Positions 42,501 through 49,771 of a stretch of DNA of 49,771 nucleotides are shown here, one piece after another. The notes beneath the pieces are model-generated. The model was not told the DNA's origin, did no database searches, and was given only the letters and a program-made list of their open reading frames with translations. Origin of the DNA: Leptolyngbya sp. FACHB-261 (GTDB lineage: Bacteria > Cyanobacteriota > Cyanobacteriia > FACHB-261); NCBI RefSeq assembly GCF_014696065.1, contig NZ_JACJPL010000030.1, positions 1 through 49,771 on the forward strand, given 5' to 3'. Numbering within the stretch: the stretch's first letter is position 1; every line of letters starts with the position of its first letter. A program made the translations under genes and the position numbers.

Positions 42501-43366
42501 ATAATACGCAACTGTTCAAAGCCTGACCGCTGCTGCAGTTGCTCCAGATAACCTCTGAGGGTTGCTAGGCCAAAGTGTCCTCCCGAGGCACCGATGAAGA
42601 CTTGGCCTGAGATCTCAGCGGCAATCGCACTCTTGAGTACGCCCTCACACAGCCCGACAACGCCTAGCACTGGCTGAGCTGGAATCTGGCAGGCTAGGGG
42701 TAGCTCGCCGTTGGGCAGCTGAGGACCATTGCCTCCCCCTCTCTCGCTGCTCCACCAGAGGTACTTGGGCGAGCCTGAGTCCGTCTTGATTTGGGCTCCT
42801 AAGATACGACCGGTCGGGTCGCAGCACCACAAGAGAAGGCCGCGGCTACCGACCAGTCGCTCGCCTCGTTGGTCAATGCCAGCTAGAGCAGCGCTGACAC
42901 CTGCTATCTTGCGTCCAGGCATCAGGCTGCGGTAGCCCAAGCGTGCAATGACCTCCAGACTCAGGCCCCGTCGCAACAATTCTTGGCAGTGAGGTGTGCT
43001 AAGCCCTAACTGAGACTGAAGAGCCTGATACTGCCCATGCCGCTCGTCCTCATCCAGCAGCCTGCTGCGAGCTTCAGCAGCCTGCTGCTCTCGGTCTCGG
43101 CGTTGACGCTCGCGGTCGAGCTGGTCCTGCCAGGACAGCTCCCTGTGGCGAGGGGCAACACGTTCCCGGATATCACGGCTTGTGCAACCACCGCTCCAGC
43201 ACTTGTACTTGCCGCTGGTAGTAGAGCCTTTAAGGGAGTTGCCGCCACAGACGGGACAGGTCGCTTGCCAGGAGCGCCCTCGTAGCTTGAGGTTCTCTAG
43301 AGCTTCTAGGTGCCTCCGGATGTCGAAGGCGCTGTAGAACGTACTCTTCTTTCTGGAAGCTTGCAT
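39599..43366 (-). CDS. CyRepA1-type plasmid replication protein (primase/helicase-like)
   Basis: A 1255-aa protein. N-terminal CHC2-like zinc finger: Cys37, Cys40, Cys56, Cys61 (CPVCGGN...YKCWSGGC). About residues 230-300 form a Toprim-like (DUF3854-type) domain: VVGLCEGVLKSAIAAEISGQ, GASGGHFG, RIIFYPDAGAVNN. A P-loop-like motif DTSGVGLGKSYDAG lies around 430, a Cys cluster CKSCSFQKSC around 525, a Walker-B-like LLIVDEASRH after it, and an HTH-like segment QQVIAQLVGLTQGAISKI near 1005. This order fits the large replication proteins of cyanobacterial plasmids. An iteron field lies just upstream of its start. The gene is more GC-rich than its surroundings. Confidence 0.82.
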   Translation of the reverse strand: MQASRKKSTFYSAFDIRRHLEALENLKLRGRSWQATCPVCGGNSLKGSTTSGKYKCWSGGCTSRDIRERVAPRHRELSWQDQLDRERQRRDREQQAAEARSRLLDEDERHGQYQALQSQLGLSTPHCQELLRRGLSLEVIARLGYRSLMPGRKIAGVSAALAGIDQRGERLVGSRGLLLWCCDPTGRILGAQIKTDSGSPKYLWWSSERGGGNGPQLPNGELPLACQIPAQPVLGVVGLCEGVLKSAIAAEISGQVFIGASGGHFGLATLRGYLEQLQQRSGFEQLRIIFYPDAGAVNNTGSIPANTHKLFRYLQGWGYEVSVAWWGQERKEAHLDIDELLVAGRGGEIEEISPEAFFELHPLATRQKLEPFRPHRTGLRQVEFPVPLPHPAAAARPPLEYQQGQRLPAWRAVSRSHRLVLDTSGVGLGKSYDAGLLDPALFGCEQAIYVTLDPRNVSTPTLREWPVLQGRHGGLVSVPVEGTLQLRRAQPGDEDLVVPPNCDRWQLAELLPARNRPATGDEICKSCSFQKSCRTGSGPINYLQQRRRVTVEPRYIAHPESLSPDDFLGKTLLIVDEASRHPWLRSFRVQLPDLERTVADLLQTHPEQAALLAPLFVALRAALQLELPLHGLAHDQVLAHLPPLPELSLEQIEELSHQGLEFLNLAPDGETELSDLPGRLQQLFRPSAQQLSAQAQEQIALRWLPEFWQAVQGNGRLQLNTNGLQITARNQRFLNLLQHPNVAACILLDATAPAAEFEAWLGAPVAHLQQALPTQVAQVSIQHVTGLGLLGSRRGNEQQRRTEAVLEAIRARHPKARVGVIDGKHFSRAGDGLWHRDSRGSNAHQHCTVLVLVGAPIANVSALSDEYALMQGRHPASGSSLRTYPMTATNLDSGGPWWVADLMESADPGLAQFIRQRTLAEIEQAIGRLRANCRPGERLTVYWLSDYPLNQPVELLKAGDLSLEAKSKPELSRERVVQVIAQLKERGEKLTQQVIAQLVGLTQGAISKILRSMDLQRLEQWSDTIPSALDLGSDTRNKSEPPSATIAAQAVEPLSPQLRLHLAQRLLQCRTHQEQELLQQKTPTPHLKQAFELLTPEQQTWVQQVSKNGSEPPSATAFDPQEVVGLRQRPGERGVVLRFYPQTASYQVQVGRSQDVLRVWDLLKVPPDAVAQTPALAASPSLPDWANPALADLCAALQQCETVAQLQELASSYSSESLEQAIEQLSPEHQERLGELLALSVRGKPVEAGLVSAWR

Positions 43367-43508
43367 AACTATCGCTCTTCGGGTAGAACTAGCTCCCTTA
43401 AAACGGGTTCCTCAGTTGGCTAACTTTGGGGCTCCGTTCTAGTAGCAAGGTGCGTTTGATAGGTGATCTGGTGCTCACCAACTGGCGGTTGCTTGTGCTA
43501 CTGCACAG

Positions 43509-43530
43509 CCCCCTGTCAGCTGATAGGGGG
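43509..43530. terminator. Hairpin CCCCCT...AGGGGG
   Basis: CCCCCT (43509-43514) / AGGGGG (43525-43530) enclosing CAGCTG. On the plus strand it is followed by AATTATG, so it may act as a terminator or as part of the origin structure. Confidence 0.4.
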
Positions 43531-43592
43531 AATTATGTCAGAGGTTTATAGGTAAGTATTAATACCTAAAAATAGCAAAGGCTGGAGGAGGT

Positions 43593-43893
43593 TGTTATAT
43601 TGCTTGAAACCCGCTCCCAATCTGCTTTTCAGAGATTTTAATAGAAGAGAAATTGGAGTTTGTCCTGGGATCCTAGAATTTTTGTTATATCGGCCATAAC
43701 TCAAGCAGGACAGGGCTTTGACACGATTTAAGCCTTGTGAAGTCAGGGGGAGTTTGTCCTGGGATCCTAGAGCAAGTTTGTCCTGGGATCCTAGAGGTTT
43801 GTCCTGGGATCCTAGAGGTCTTGTTATATCGCTATAAGCCTTGTGTGGTAAGGCTTTAAGGCCGATTTTTGAGGGTAATTTTTTATAACAAGC
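43593..43893. other. Putative iteron-type replication origin
   Basis: Four 21-bp direct repeats of AGTTTGTCCTGGGATCCTAG plus A at 43657-43677, 43751-43771, 43775-43795 and 43796-43816 (the last with a first-base change), each centred on GGATCC. They are interspersed with TTGTTATAT-type repeats (43593, 43683, 43821, and inverted as TTATAACAAGC at 43883) and two AAGCCTTGTG strings. The adjacent start of the CyRepA1-type gene and an HTH protein downstream fit a plasmid origin. Confidence 0.75.
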
Positions 43894-43999
43894 TAAATAG
43901 ATCCAAGAGGCCTATGGAGGAGGGGATCTCAGGGCTGTTTGTAAGATGGACGACAGAAGCAGGGTTAGGAGAACCTGCGCACTATTTGGACGAGTGTTG

Positions 44000-45700
44000 T
44001 TAATTGGGTAGGGGTAACAACTGCCTCAATCTGGCTTCTAGCTCCAGTGTCACCGCGCGTCTACCATTCACGAGCTGTGAGATGAATGGCTGACTCACAC
44101 CCAGAAAGCCCGCGAGCTTCGCCTGATTCCAGCCTTTGGCCTTGAGACCTTGCTTAATCTGCTCACTTGTCAAGGTAACTTCTGAGATAGATGGAAGCTC
44201 TTGGGTCTCGAGTACCTCAGCTTGAGTTGTTGTCAACTCTGGAATCGATGATGGCTGTCGGATAGTGACTTCAGCCATCAACAGCTTGTCCAAGTAGCCC
44301 CGAGGCTTACGAGCGTCATTACCGGGCCTGAGCAACTCCGGGTAGGTTTGAGGATCAAACTCTATTCGCCAACCTAGCTGTGTAAGTAACTTCAGAGCAT
44401 TGTCCCAGTTTTGCTTCAAGTCATACGCTCGGCGACGGTCACTGCGAGCCATGTCAACAATAAGCCTAGGTTGTACTACTTCAAGCAGTCCACCAACTTG
44501 ATATCTACCGCTTGGATGGAAACGGTTATCAGTGGCAAGATGAATTGCAAGTCGTAGAGCTAGCTCGTCATGGTAAGGGTCCATTTTTAGGATTTCTTGA
44601 GCTAACCATCCAAATTGATACAAAGCTTCCTTTGCCGTACCACCTGCTTTACTCAGGAAATGCTGAGTCCACAAGCCCGGTTGAACAGTAATGTAAACTT
44701 CTCCCGGCTGATTAATCTCTCCTCCAAGAGTCAATTGCCCGTGTAGATCTATCAAAACGTTCCACACTCTACCTACAGGAGTACTGGCATCCGCTGCTTT
44801 TTTTCCTTTGCTCTCAATCCAAACTGCTTTTACTACCAGGCAATCCAAGATATAAGCAGCTTTTGCTACTTCATTGAGTTTTTGCGAGAGTAGCAAGTCA
44901 GTTCTTCTATCCCAACCCAATTCCTTGACAATATTGCTTGCTTTCAAAGTAAAGCTGCTCTTCCAGGGCTCTCTTTGTTGCATCGTATGAGCAGCAAAAA
45001 TGAGATGCAATTTTACAGTGTTAAAACCGAACTTATCGATGATTTGTTCAGCTGCCTCCCAAGGAAGCATCGTGATATCACCAGGAGTAGTTATGTAATG
45101 TTCGATATAGTTTTGAGAGCTAGTCTTAGTTTGATGGCGAAACTGTGCAATTCCACTGGAGCCCTGGCACCATAGGTCCTTTCTTAGTTGAGCAGCAATG
45201 CTGCTGACCATTGGATCTGCCGTGGGGATAGGTACAAATTTCTCGCTCTGAAATAACTGAGATTCTGTTTTTAATATTGGCTGGCTTGGTGTACCGTCAA
45301 TTAACCAATTAAGCTTCTTCAACTCAATATCAATATTGCTTGAAAGGGTATGAGCAGCCTTGAACCCAAACAAACTGATGAGATAGGATTCTTTCAGATC
45401 GACATCTGCGTCGTCTGGTAAGGACGGATTCAGATCAATCTCTGGAACTCCGGGAAGCAGTTCAGGTTTTTTGTTTCTTTGGACCCAGTCATCTAGTTCT
45501 CTTTGAAACTGTTGGCTTTGTTGCTTCCAAAAAGCCTCCGAAACTTGCAATAGATCTCCAAGTCTGTTCACTACTTCATCTGTAACAGTAGGTGAAGTAG
45601 ATTCTTGCCCCTTTTGTTCGGCTACTCTGCGATACAGCTCAGAGGCTAGATGAGATAAGGCCAAGTACCGGATGGCTTGAGTGCAGTCTCGGTTTACCAT
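44000..45700 (-). CDS. HTH protein beside the iterons, candidate replication initiator
   Basis: A 566-aa soluble protein. The C-terminal 55 residues are a clear XRE-type HTH (LTSEQIKQGLKAKGWNQAKL, AGFLGVSQPFISQLVNGRRA). The long N-terminal part holds HYITTPGDITMLPWEAAEQI and a mid region with TLKASNIVKELGWDRRTDLL (a possible second, winged-helix-like DNA-binding element), WNVLIDLHGQLTLGG and a helical segment. I do not recognise the family with certainty. Its position next to four iterons and the CyRepA1-type gene makes an initiator or copy-control role plausible, but this is inference. Confidence 0.6.
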   Translation of the reverse strand: MVNRDCTQAIRYLALSHLASELYRRVAEQKGQESTSPTVTDEVVNRLGDLLQVSEAFWKQQSQQFQRELDDWVQRNKKPELLPGVPEIDLNPSLPDDADVDLKESYLISLFGFKAAHTLSSNIDIELKKLNWLIDGTPSQPILKTESQLFQSEKFVPIPTADPMVSSIAAQLRKDLWCQGSSGIAQFRHQTKTSSQNYIEHYITTPGDITMLPWEAAEQIIDKFGFNTVKLHLIFAAHTMQQREPWKSSFTLKASNIVKELGWDRRTDLLLSQKLNEVAKAAYILDCLVVKAVWIESKGKKAADASTPVGRVWNVLIDLHGQLTLGGEINQPGEVYITVQPGLWTQHFLSKAGGTAKEALYQFGWLAQEILKMDPYHDELALRLAIHLATDNRFHPSGRYQVGGLLEVVQPRLIVDMARSDRRRAYDLKQNWDNALKLLTQLGWRIEFDPQTYPELLRPGNDARKPRGYLDKLLMAEVTIRQPSSIPELTTTQAEVLETQELPSISEVTLTSEQIKQGLKAKGWNQAKLAGFLGVSQPFISQLVNGRRAVTLELEARLRQLLPLPN

Positions 45701-45743
45701 AACTTGTGAAAATTAGAGAAGTTGACCAAGAAAGGTTTGAACT

Positions 45744-46053
45744 TTAATTCTGTCCCCTCTGGGGCTCTAACAAAGTAATGAGTCGATTGATGCTTTCAGC
45801 CTGCTGTGCTGCAACCTGGGCCTGTTGCTCAGTAGTAGCCTGTACCAATGCGCTGATCGAGAGCGGCATACCTTTGCTCACTACTCTCGTGCAGCCCTTG
45901 AACCTCAATTCGAGTTGCTGTTTGCTCCTCTGCAAGGCGGCCTGTCAAGTCAGTCAGTAATTCAAGATTTCGATCTAGGCGTTGCAGGATCTCTAGCAGG
46001 CCTTCAGGCTGCTCTGGGTAAGGGTGGCCATTTTCAGGAGTTTGACTAGTCAT
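45744..46053 (-). pseudogene. Coiled-coil protein gene, frameshifted
   Basis: Frame 1 (46053 to 45829) reads MTSQTPENGHPYPEQPEGLL, EILQRLDRNLELLTDLTGRL and EEQTATRIEVQGLHESSEQ; frame 2 (ending 45744) continues LVQATTEQQAQVAAQQAESI, NRLITLLEPQ. The two halves together look like one ~100-aa coiled-coil protein with a single shift near 45885. It lies 43 bp upstream of the HTH gene on the same strand. Whether the shift is a sequencing error, mutation or programmed cannot be told. Confidence 0.55.
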
Positions 46054-46329
46054 GGGAGAAATCTGTTTACAGACTTAGAATGTCCTAATCAGTTGTATAG
46101 GTCAATACCCACTGAGTTCTAGAGTTGTGAGCAGAAATTTTTGAAGGAGAGATGCATCTATTGAGTGCCTCTCTTATGTAGCCACTCCAGAAGTTTTCTT
46201 AATGGTCAATTATAGATCTGAGAATTTACAACAGTTTCAAAGATCGCTGCCAAATTAAGTTTGAAGGTTTCATTAGAATCGGAGATTTCTCTGGTAGAAA
46301 AGAGACAGCATGAGTCTAGAGTTGTCGCC

Positions 46330-46770
46330 ATGACCGATCCTGTCTTTTTAACTGCTAGTGCAACCGTTATGCTTGCCTTTCAGAAGTTTATCGAGTCTGG
46401 TGCGGGCGAGGTAGCCAAAAAAATTACGACAGATGCGATCGTGGCAATGGAAAGCCTGCTGAAGCGCATCTGGACGAAGCTGCGGGGCAGATCCCGGATC
46501 GAGGAAGTGAAAGCTGCCATTGAGCAGACCCAGAAAATCACCCCGGAACAGATCAATCAGATTGTGGCGTATTTGCAAGTGGCAATGGACGACGATCCGC
46601 AGTTTGCCAATGAAATTCGAGCGATGGCGCAACCGATTAACGCTGGGAGGATTGAGGACAATAGCTCGATGGTGCAAAACATTTCTGACAACGCCAGAGG
46701 CTGGCAGACCAAGGTGAAATGCGGCACGGCATACGTTGGTGAAATTCATATGCATGTTAAGGAGTCGTAA
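46330..46770 (+). CDS. Effector-associated-type partner protein of the STAND ATPase
   Basis: A 146-aa protein from ATG 46330 (a longer frame to 46261 exists, without better support). N-terminal helices MTDPVFLTASATVMLAFQKF (possible membrane-proximal hydrophobic helix), a charged helical middle KAAIEQTQKITPEQINQIVA, and a C-terminal motif NISDNARGWQTKVKCGTAYV to GEIHMH (117-142). The next gene has the same kind of motif at residues 43-63 (GNAKGYQVRVEGGTVYIGDH). The genes are 3 nt apart on one strand. I infer that it is an adaptor or effector that associates with the ATPase; its biochemical activity is unknown. Confidence 0.7.
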   Translation: MTDPVFLTASATVMLAFQKFIESGAGEVAKKITTDAIVAMESLLKRIWTKLRGRSRIEEVKAAIEQTQKITPEQINQIVAYLQVAMDDDPQFANEIRAMAQPINAGRIEDNSSMVQNISDNARGWQTKVKCGTAYVGEIHMHVKES

Positions 46771-46773
46771 GCG

Positions 46774-49203
46774 ATGGCTGCATTCCCACCCTTGCCAGAG
46801 GAGATTCAGCAATTTTTAAATTCGCTATCCAATGCCGACCTTCAGAGATTGGCGATGTGGTTTGTGGCTGGGCAGGCAGAAATACAGCAATGGAATGTGG
46901 GCAATGCCAAGGGGTATCAGGTACGGGTGGAAGGGGGAACGGTTTATATTGGTGATCATTACTCGATCGCTGCCGATACGTTAGAGCAAGTCTTAGAAAA
47001 ACTGCTGCGCGATCGCCAGTTGCCAACGATTGGCATTCCCCAGAACCTACCCTACAGCGGCGTGGCTAAATTTGTGGGGCGGCAAGCTGAGCTAGAACGC
47101 TTGCATCAGCAGCTACAGCCAGGAAGCCCCGTGGTGATTTCGGCAGTGTCTGGTATGGGCGGCATTGGCAAGACCGAATTAGCACTGGAATATGCTCGTC
47201 AACAGTGTCGAGCGGACGCTTATCCGGGTGGTATCTGTTGGCTGAGGGCACGCGAGGATGTGGGAAGCCAAATCATCAGTTTTGCTCGATCTCTCTTGAA
47301 CTTAACGCCACCGGACAATCTGGAATTAGCAGAAAAGGTGTCCTGGTGCTGGGGACGTTGGCGGGAGGGAACCGCGCTCGTGATTCTGGATGATGTGCAG
47401 GACTATGCAGAGGTGCAATCAGTTCTGCCGCCCACCGAATCACGCTTTAAGGTATTGATGACGACGCGATCGCGTTTCGGATCACCTGTGCAGGAAGTTC
47501 AGCTTGATGTCTTGTCGGAAGCAGAAGCACTGGAGTTATTGCGCCTGTTGGTGCAGGACGAGCGGATTGACCAACAGTTAGAGCAAGCCAAACAACTTTG
47601 TGACTGGTTGGGCTATTTGCCGTTAGGTGTGGAGCTAGTCGGGCGCTACTTGGCCAGGAAACCGGATTTGTCGATCGCGGAATTGCTGCAACGGTTGCAG
47701 AACAAACGGCTGGACGCGATCGCCTTGAAACAAGCCGAACCGGAAATGACCGCATCTTTAGGTGTCGCTGCCGCGTTTGAGTTGAGTTGGCAAGACCTGG
47801 AGGAATCGGCACAGCAATTGGCATCCGTCTTGAGCCTGTTTGCCTTGGTCGAGATTCCCTGGACGCTGGTGGAACAGTGTTTGCCAGCGATGGATGCAGA
47901 GGAGTTGGAGGAGATCCGCGATCGCGCCCTGTTAAGAGCTAGTCTACTGAAGCGCGTCGATCAGGGAATGTATCAACTGCATCAACTACTGCGAGAATTC
48001 TTGGCCGCCAAGCGATTGCAACGGACAGATGACCCGGAATTACAGCGGCAGTTTTATCAGGTGGTGATTGCCGAGGCAAAAAGAGTTGAAGAAAAACCAG
48101 AACGATCGCTGATCAAAGAATCAACGATCATGATTGCCCACTTGCAAGCAGCGATCGAACGGTTATCCAACACAGAGCAGGCACTAGATTTAGCCACCTG
48201 TTCAAGTTGGATTGCAGTACTATACAACTCGCAAGGACGCTACGCGGAAGCCGAACCGCTGTTTGTGCGATCGCTCTCGATTCGGGAGCAACAGCTAGGA
48301 GCGCAGCATCCCGATGTGGCACAAAGTCTCAACAATCTAGCAGAACTGTACTACTGGCAAGGACGCTACGCGGAAGCCGAACCGCTGTTTGTGCGATCGC
48401 TCTCGATTCGGGAGCAACAGCTAGGAGCGCAGCATCCCGATATGGCACAAAGTCTCAACAATCTGGCAGGACTGTACTACTCACAAGGACGCTACGCGGA
48501 AGCCGAACCGCTGTTTGTGCGGTCGCTCTCGATTTGGGAGCAACAGCTAGGAGCGCAGCATCCCGATATGGCACAAAGTCTCAACAATCTGGCAGGACTG
48601 TACTACTCACAAGGACGCTACGCGGAAGCCGAACCGCTGTTTGTGCGATCGCTCTCGATTCGGGAGCAACAGCTAGGAGCGCAGCATCCCGATGTAGCAC
48701 AAAGTCTCAACAATCTGGCATTCCTGTACGGTTCGCAAGGACGCTACACCGAAGCTGAACCGCTGTTTGTGCGATCGCTCTCGATTTGTGAGCAACAGCT
48801 AGGAGCGCAACATCCCAATGTGGCACAAAATCTCAGCAGTCTGGCATCCCTGTACAACTCACAAGGACGCTACGCGGAGGCAGAACCATTATTTCAACGA
48901 TCGCTCTCCATTCTGCAAAACCAGTTTCCTGCCGGTCATCCTGTAACAGCGAGAGTTGTGAGTAATCTGGCACACCTCTGCGATTTGCAAGGGCGTTACC
49001 CTGAAGCAGAATCCCTTTACCTGCAATCCTTACCCATCCTGTTTGCTCGGTTAGAAGAAAACCATTACTGGAGACAGGAAGCGACAAACAACTGGCGATC
49101 GTTCCTGCAAGAAGTGATTCAAGAACAGCGCACCGATGAACTCTCAGATGATCCGATGACGCAAGACCTGTTGCGACAGTTGCAGGAGGAGAATGGGGAG
49201 TAG
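46774..49203 (+). CDS. NB-ARC/TPR STAND ATPase
   Basis: An 809-aa protein with AAGGAG 9 nt before its ATG. Residues 1-85 form a small helical N-terminal domain with the YQVRVEGGTVYIG motif; 98-300 the NB-ARC ATPase: FVGRQAELERL, Walker A GMGGIGKT (128-135), Walker B LVILDD (202-207), sensor LMTTRSR (228-234), GxP-like GYLPLGVELV (280-289). A winged-helix/linker region follows, then seven 42-residue TPRs (about 487-780), of which the first five are almost identical. This is the NLR-like sensor layout: TPRs as ligand-sensing array, ATPase as oligomerisation switch, N-terminal part as effector contact. Defence or signalling is likely, but the trigger and output are not known. Confidence 0.9.
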   Translation: MAAFPPLPEEIQQFLNSLSNADLQRLAMWFVAGQAEIQQWNVGNAKGYQVRVEGGTVYIGDHYSIAADTLEQVLEKLLRDRQLPTIGIPQNLPYSGVAKFVGRQAELERLHQQLQPGSPVVISAVSGMGGIGKTELALEYARQQCRADAYPGGICWLRAREDVGSQIISFARSLLNLTPPDNLELAEKVSWCWGRWREGTALVILDDVQDYAEVQSVLPPTESRFKVLMTTRSRFGSPVQEVQLDVLSEAEALELLRLLVQDERIDQQLEQAKQLCDWLGYLPLGVELVGRYLARKPDLSIAELLQRLQNKRLDAIALKQAEPEMTASLGVAAAFELSWQDLEESAQQLASVLSLFALVEIPWTLVEQCLPAMDAEELEEIRDRALLRASLLKRVDQGMYQLHQLLREFLAAKRLQRTDDPELQRQFYQVVIAEAKRVEEKPERSLIKESTIMIAHLQAAIERLSNTEQALDLATCSSWIAVLYNSQGRYAEAEPLFVRSLSIREQQLGAQHPDVAQSLNNLAELYYWQGRYAEAEPLFVRSLSIREQQLGAQHPDMAQSLNNLAGLYYSQGRYAEAEPLFVRSLSIWEQQLGAQHPDMAQSLNNLAGLYYSQGRYAEAEPLFVRSLSIREQQLGAQHPDVAQSLNNLAFLYGSQGRYTEAEPLFVRSLSICEQQLGAQHPNVAQNLSSLASLYNSQGRYAEAEPLFQRSLSILQNQFPAGHPVTARVVSNLAHLCDLQGRYPEAESLYLQSLPILFARLEENHYWRQEATNNWRSFLQEVIQEQRTDELSDDPMTQDLLRQLQEENGE
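48232..49113 (+). repeat. Seven tandem 126-bp repeats encoding TPRs
   Basis: The string CAAGGACGCTAC (or a variant) occurs at 48232, 48358, 48484, 48610, 48736, 48862 and 48988, an exact 126-bp period. Units 1-4 are nearly identical at DNA level, including silent sites; units 5-7 diverge progressively. This points to recent expansion or gene conversion of the array. Confidence 0.9.
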
Positions 49204-49206
49204 TGA

Positions 49207-49431
49207 TTGTCTTTGGAGCCAATTCCTATATCTGCAAGTTTGCTGGATGATTATCGCGCCTGGTCACCAGGTTCCAAAATTGAATTGGTAAACGGGCAAT
49301 TGATCGTTGAAGACAGTCTCGTTCACAGCCGTCGATTACTGAGCCAAATTCTTCGAGGGTGGGGGATGGAAGCGATCTCTGCCTATTTTTTGGGATGGCG
49401 TCTGCGTAATCGTCTTCTAGGAGCTATGTAG
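49207..49431 (+). pseudogene. Uma2-family N-terminal fragment
   Basis: Reads SLEPIPISASLLDDYRAWSP, GSKIELVNGQLIVEDSLVHS, RRLLSQILRGWGMEAI, matching the start of Uma2-type (PD-(D/E)XK-like) proteins that are very common in cyanobacteria. After about residue 57 the match is lost and the frame runs into the 3' end of the opposite-strand gene. The catalytic core is absent, so it is a truncated copy. Confidence 0.65.
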
Positions 49432-49771
49432 TAGCCTGGTCGATTAGGTTTTCGATCGAGTGTTTCGAGTGCAGAACGGGTTTCCCTTAAGTTAAGAGCT
49501 AGTAATTGCTCGAAGATTTGTAGACCAATCTCACGGTAGAAAGGTTGACGATGTAATTTGATAGCAATCGTGGTTAAGCTTTCTGCAATCAGGGCAGTTG
49601 CTCGTGCTGGATTTGTAAGTTCTGTCGCTATACCGATCAGGCTTTGGCAAATCTCTACTATAGCTCTACGCGCATACGTTAGGACATTGCTTGAACGCAG
49701 CATCCACACAATCTCGAAAGTTCTCAAACTCATCCAATCGCTGTCGCATCCAATTCTTCAGCACAAACCAC
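49383..49771 (-). pseudogene. Helical protein of unknown family, partial or frameshifted, runs off window
   Basis: From 49733 down to 49383 the frame reads VLTYARRAIVEICQSLIGIA, LIAESLTTIAIKLHRQPFYR, IGLQIFEQLLALNLRETRSA and ends in a basic tail RRRLRRRHPKK. A different frame from the window edge reads WFVLKNWMRQRLDEFENFRD and stops at about 49670, so the gene may carry a shift near 49733-49690. All-helical pattern; similar ends are seen in helical-repeat proteins. It overlaps the lost part of the Uma2 fragment. Confidence 0.4.

Noticed and set aside
48207-48758. 183-codon frame with perfect 42-residue repeats
   Set aside because: It is a second frame across the 126-bp TPR repeats; the repeat is explained by the TPR frame, which has the family motif.
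48232-49113. Possible CRISPR-like direct repeats
   Set aside because: The period is 126 bp, in frame and coding for TPRs, without short repeats and unique spacers.

Overview
The window looks like accessory DNA of a filamentous-type cyanobacterium, probably a large plasmid or a chromosomal region carrying plasmid genes. The basis is: GCGATCGC (HIP1-type) octamers scattered through it, a TPS-type exoprotein of the cyanobacterial haemagglutination family, PAS/GAF-rich hybrid histidine kinases, a CyRepA1-type plasmid replication protein with an iteron field beside it, and an NB-ARC/TPR protein of a kind frequent in cyanobacteria. No rRNA, tRNA or CRISPR array was seen.

Layout. 0-3.2 kb: a partial SDR divergent from a PadR regulator across a large palindromic operator, then an orphan integron-type cassette (95-aa ORF plus attC) and an SNase-like protein. 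3.2-8.2 kb: an insertion graveyard (IS630, IS1 and IS5-type fragments, a histidine-kinase tail, an ArsR fragment) around an 822-aa TpsA exoprotein. 8.3-10.1 kb: a V8/trypsin-like protease followed by a small carboxypeptidase-regulatory-like protein. 11.2-20.7 kb: an XRE regulator translationally coupled to a 1784-aa double-transmitter hybrid kinase, then a 1268-aa paralogous hybrid kinase. 21-35 kb: two CheY-like receivers each beside a paralogous 90-aa coiled-coil protein; two copies of a duplicated locus for small secreted proteins built from a 12-residue repeat; two enzyme/HxlR pairs; an NTF2-like protein; a two-cassette attC array on the minus strand cut by an apparently intact IS1-family element; and a Crp/Fnr regulator.

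35.3-46 kb: a plasmid-type backbone. It holds an acidic protein with an internally duplicated module, a single-module relative and a decayed third copy, two single-TM anchored proteins, the 1255-aa CyRepA1-type primase/helicase-like protein with a short downstream gene, four 21-bp iterons, a 566-aa HTH protein that may be the initiator, and a frameshifted coiled-coil gene. 46.3-49.8 kb: a two-gene operon of a 146-aa effector-associated-like protein and an NB-ARC/TPR STAND ATPase that share a short sequence motif, then a broken Uma2 gene and a partial gene at the edge.

Most novel-looking items: (1) three attC-like recombination sites, each with an extrahelical base and an ORF in the expected cassette orientation, with no integrase gene in the window; (2) the duplicated secreted IPxxVRxHLLTA repeat family; (3) the STAND pair with a motif shared between partner and sensor; (4) the A/B-module acidic protein family beside the replication genes. 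All calls come from reading the sequence; no database search was run.
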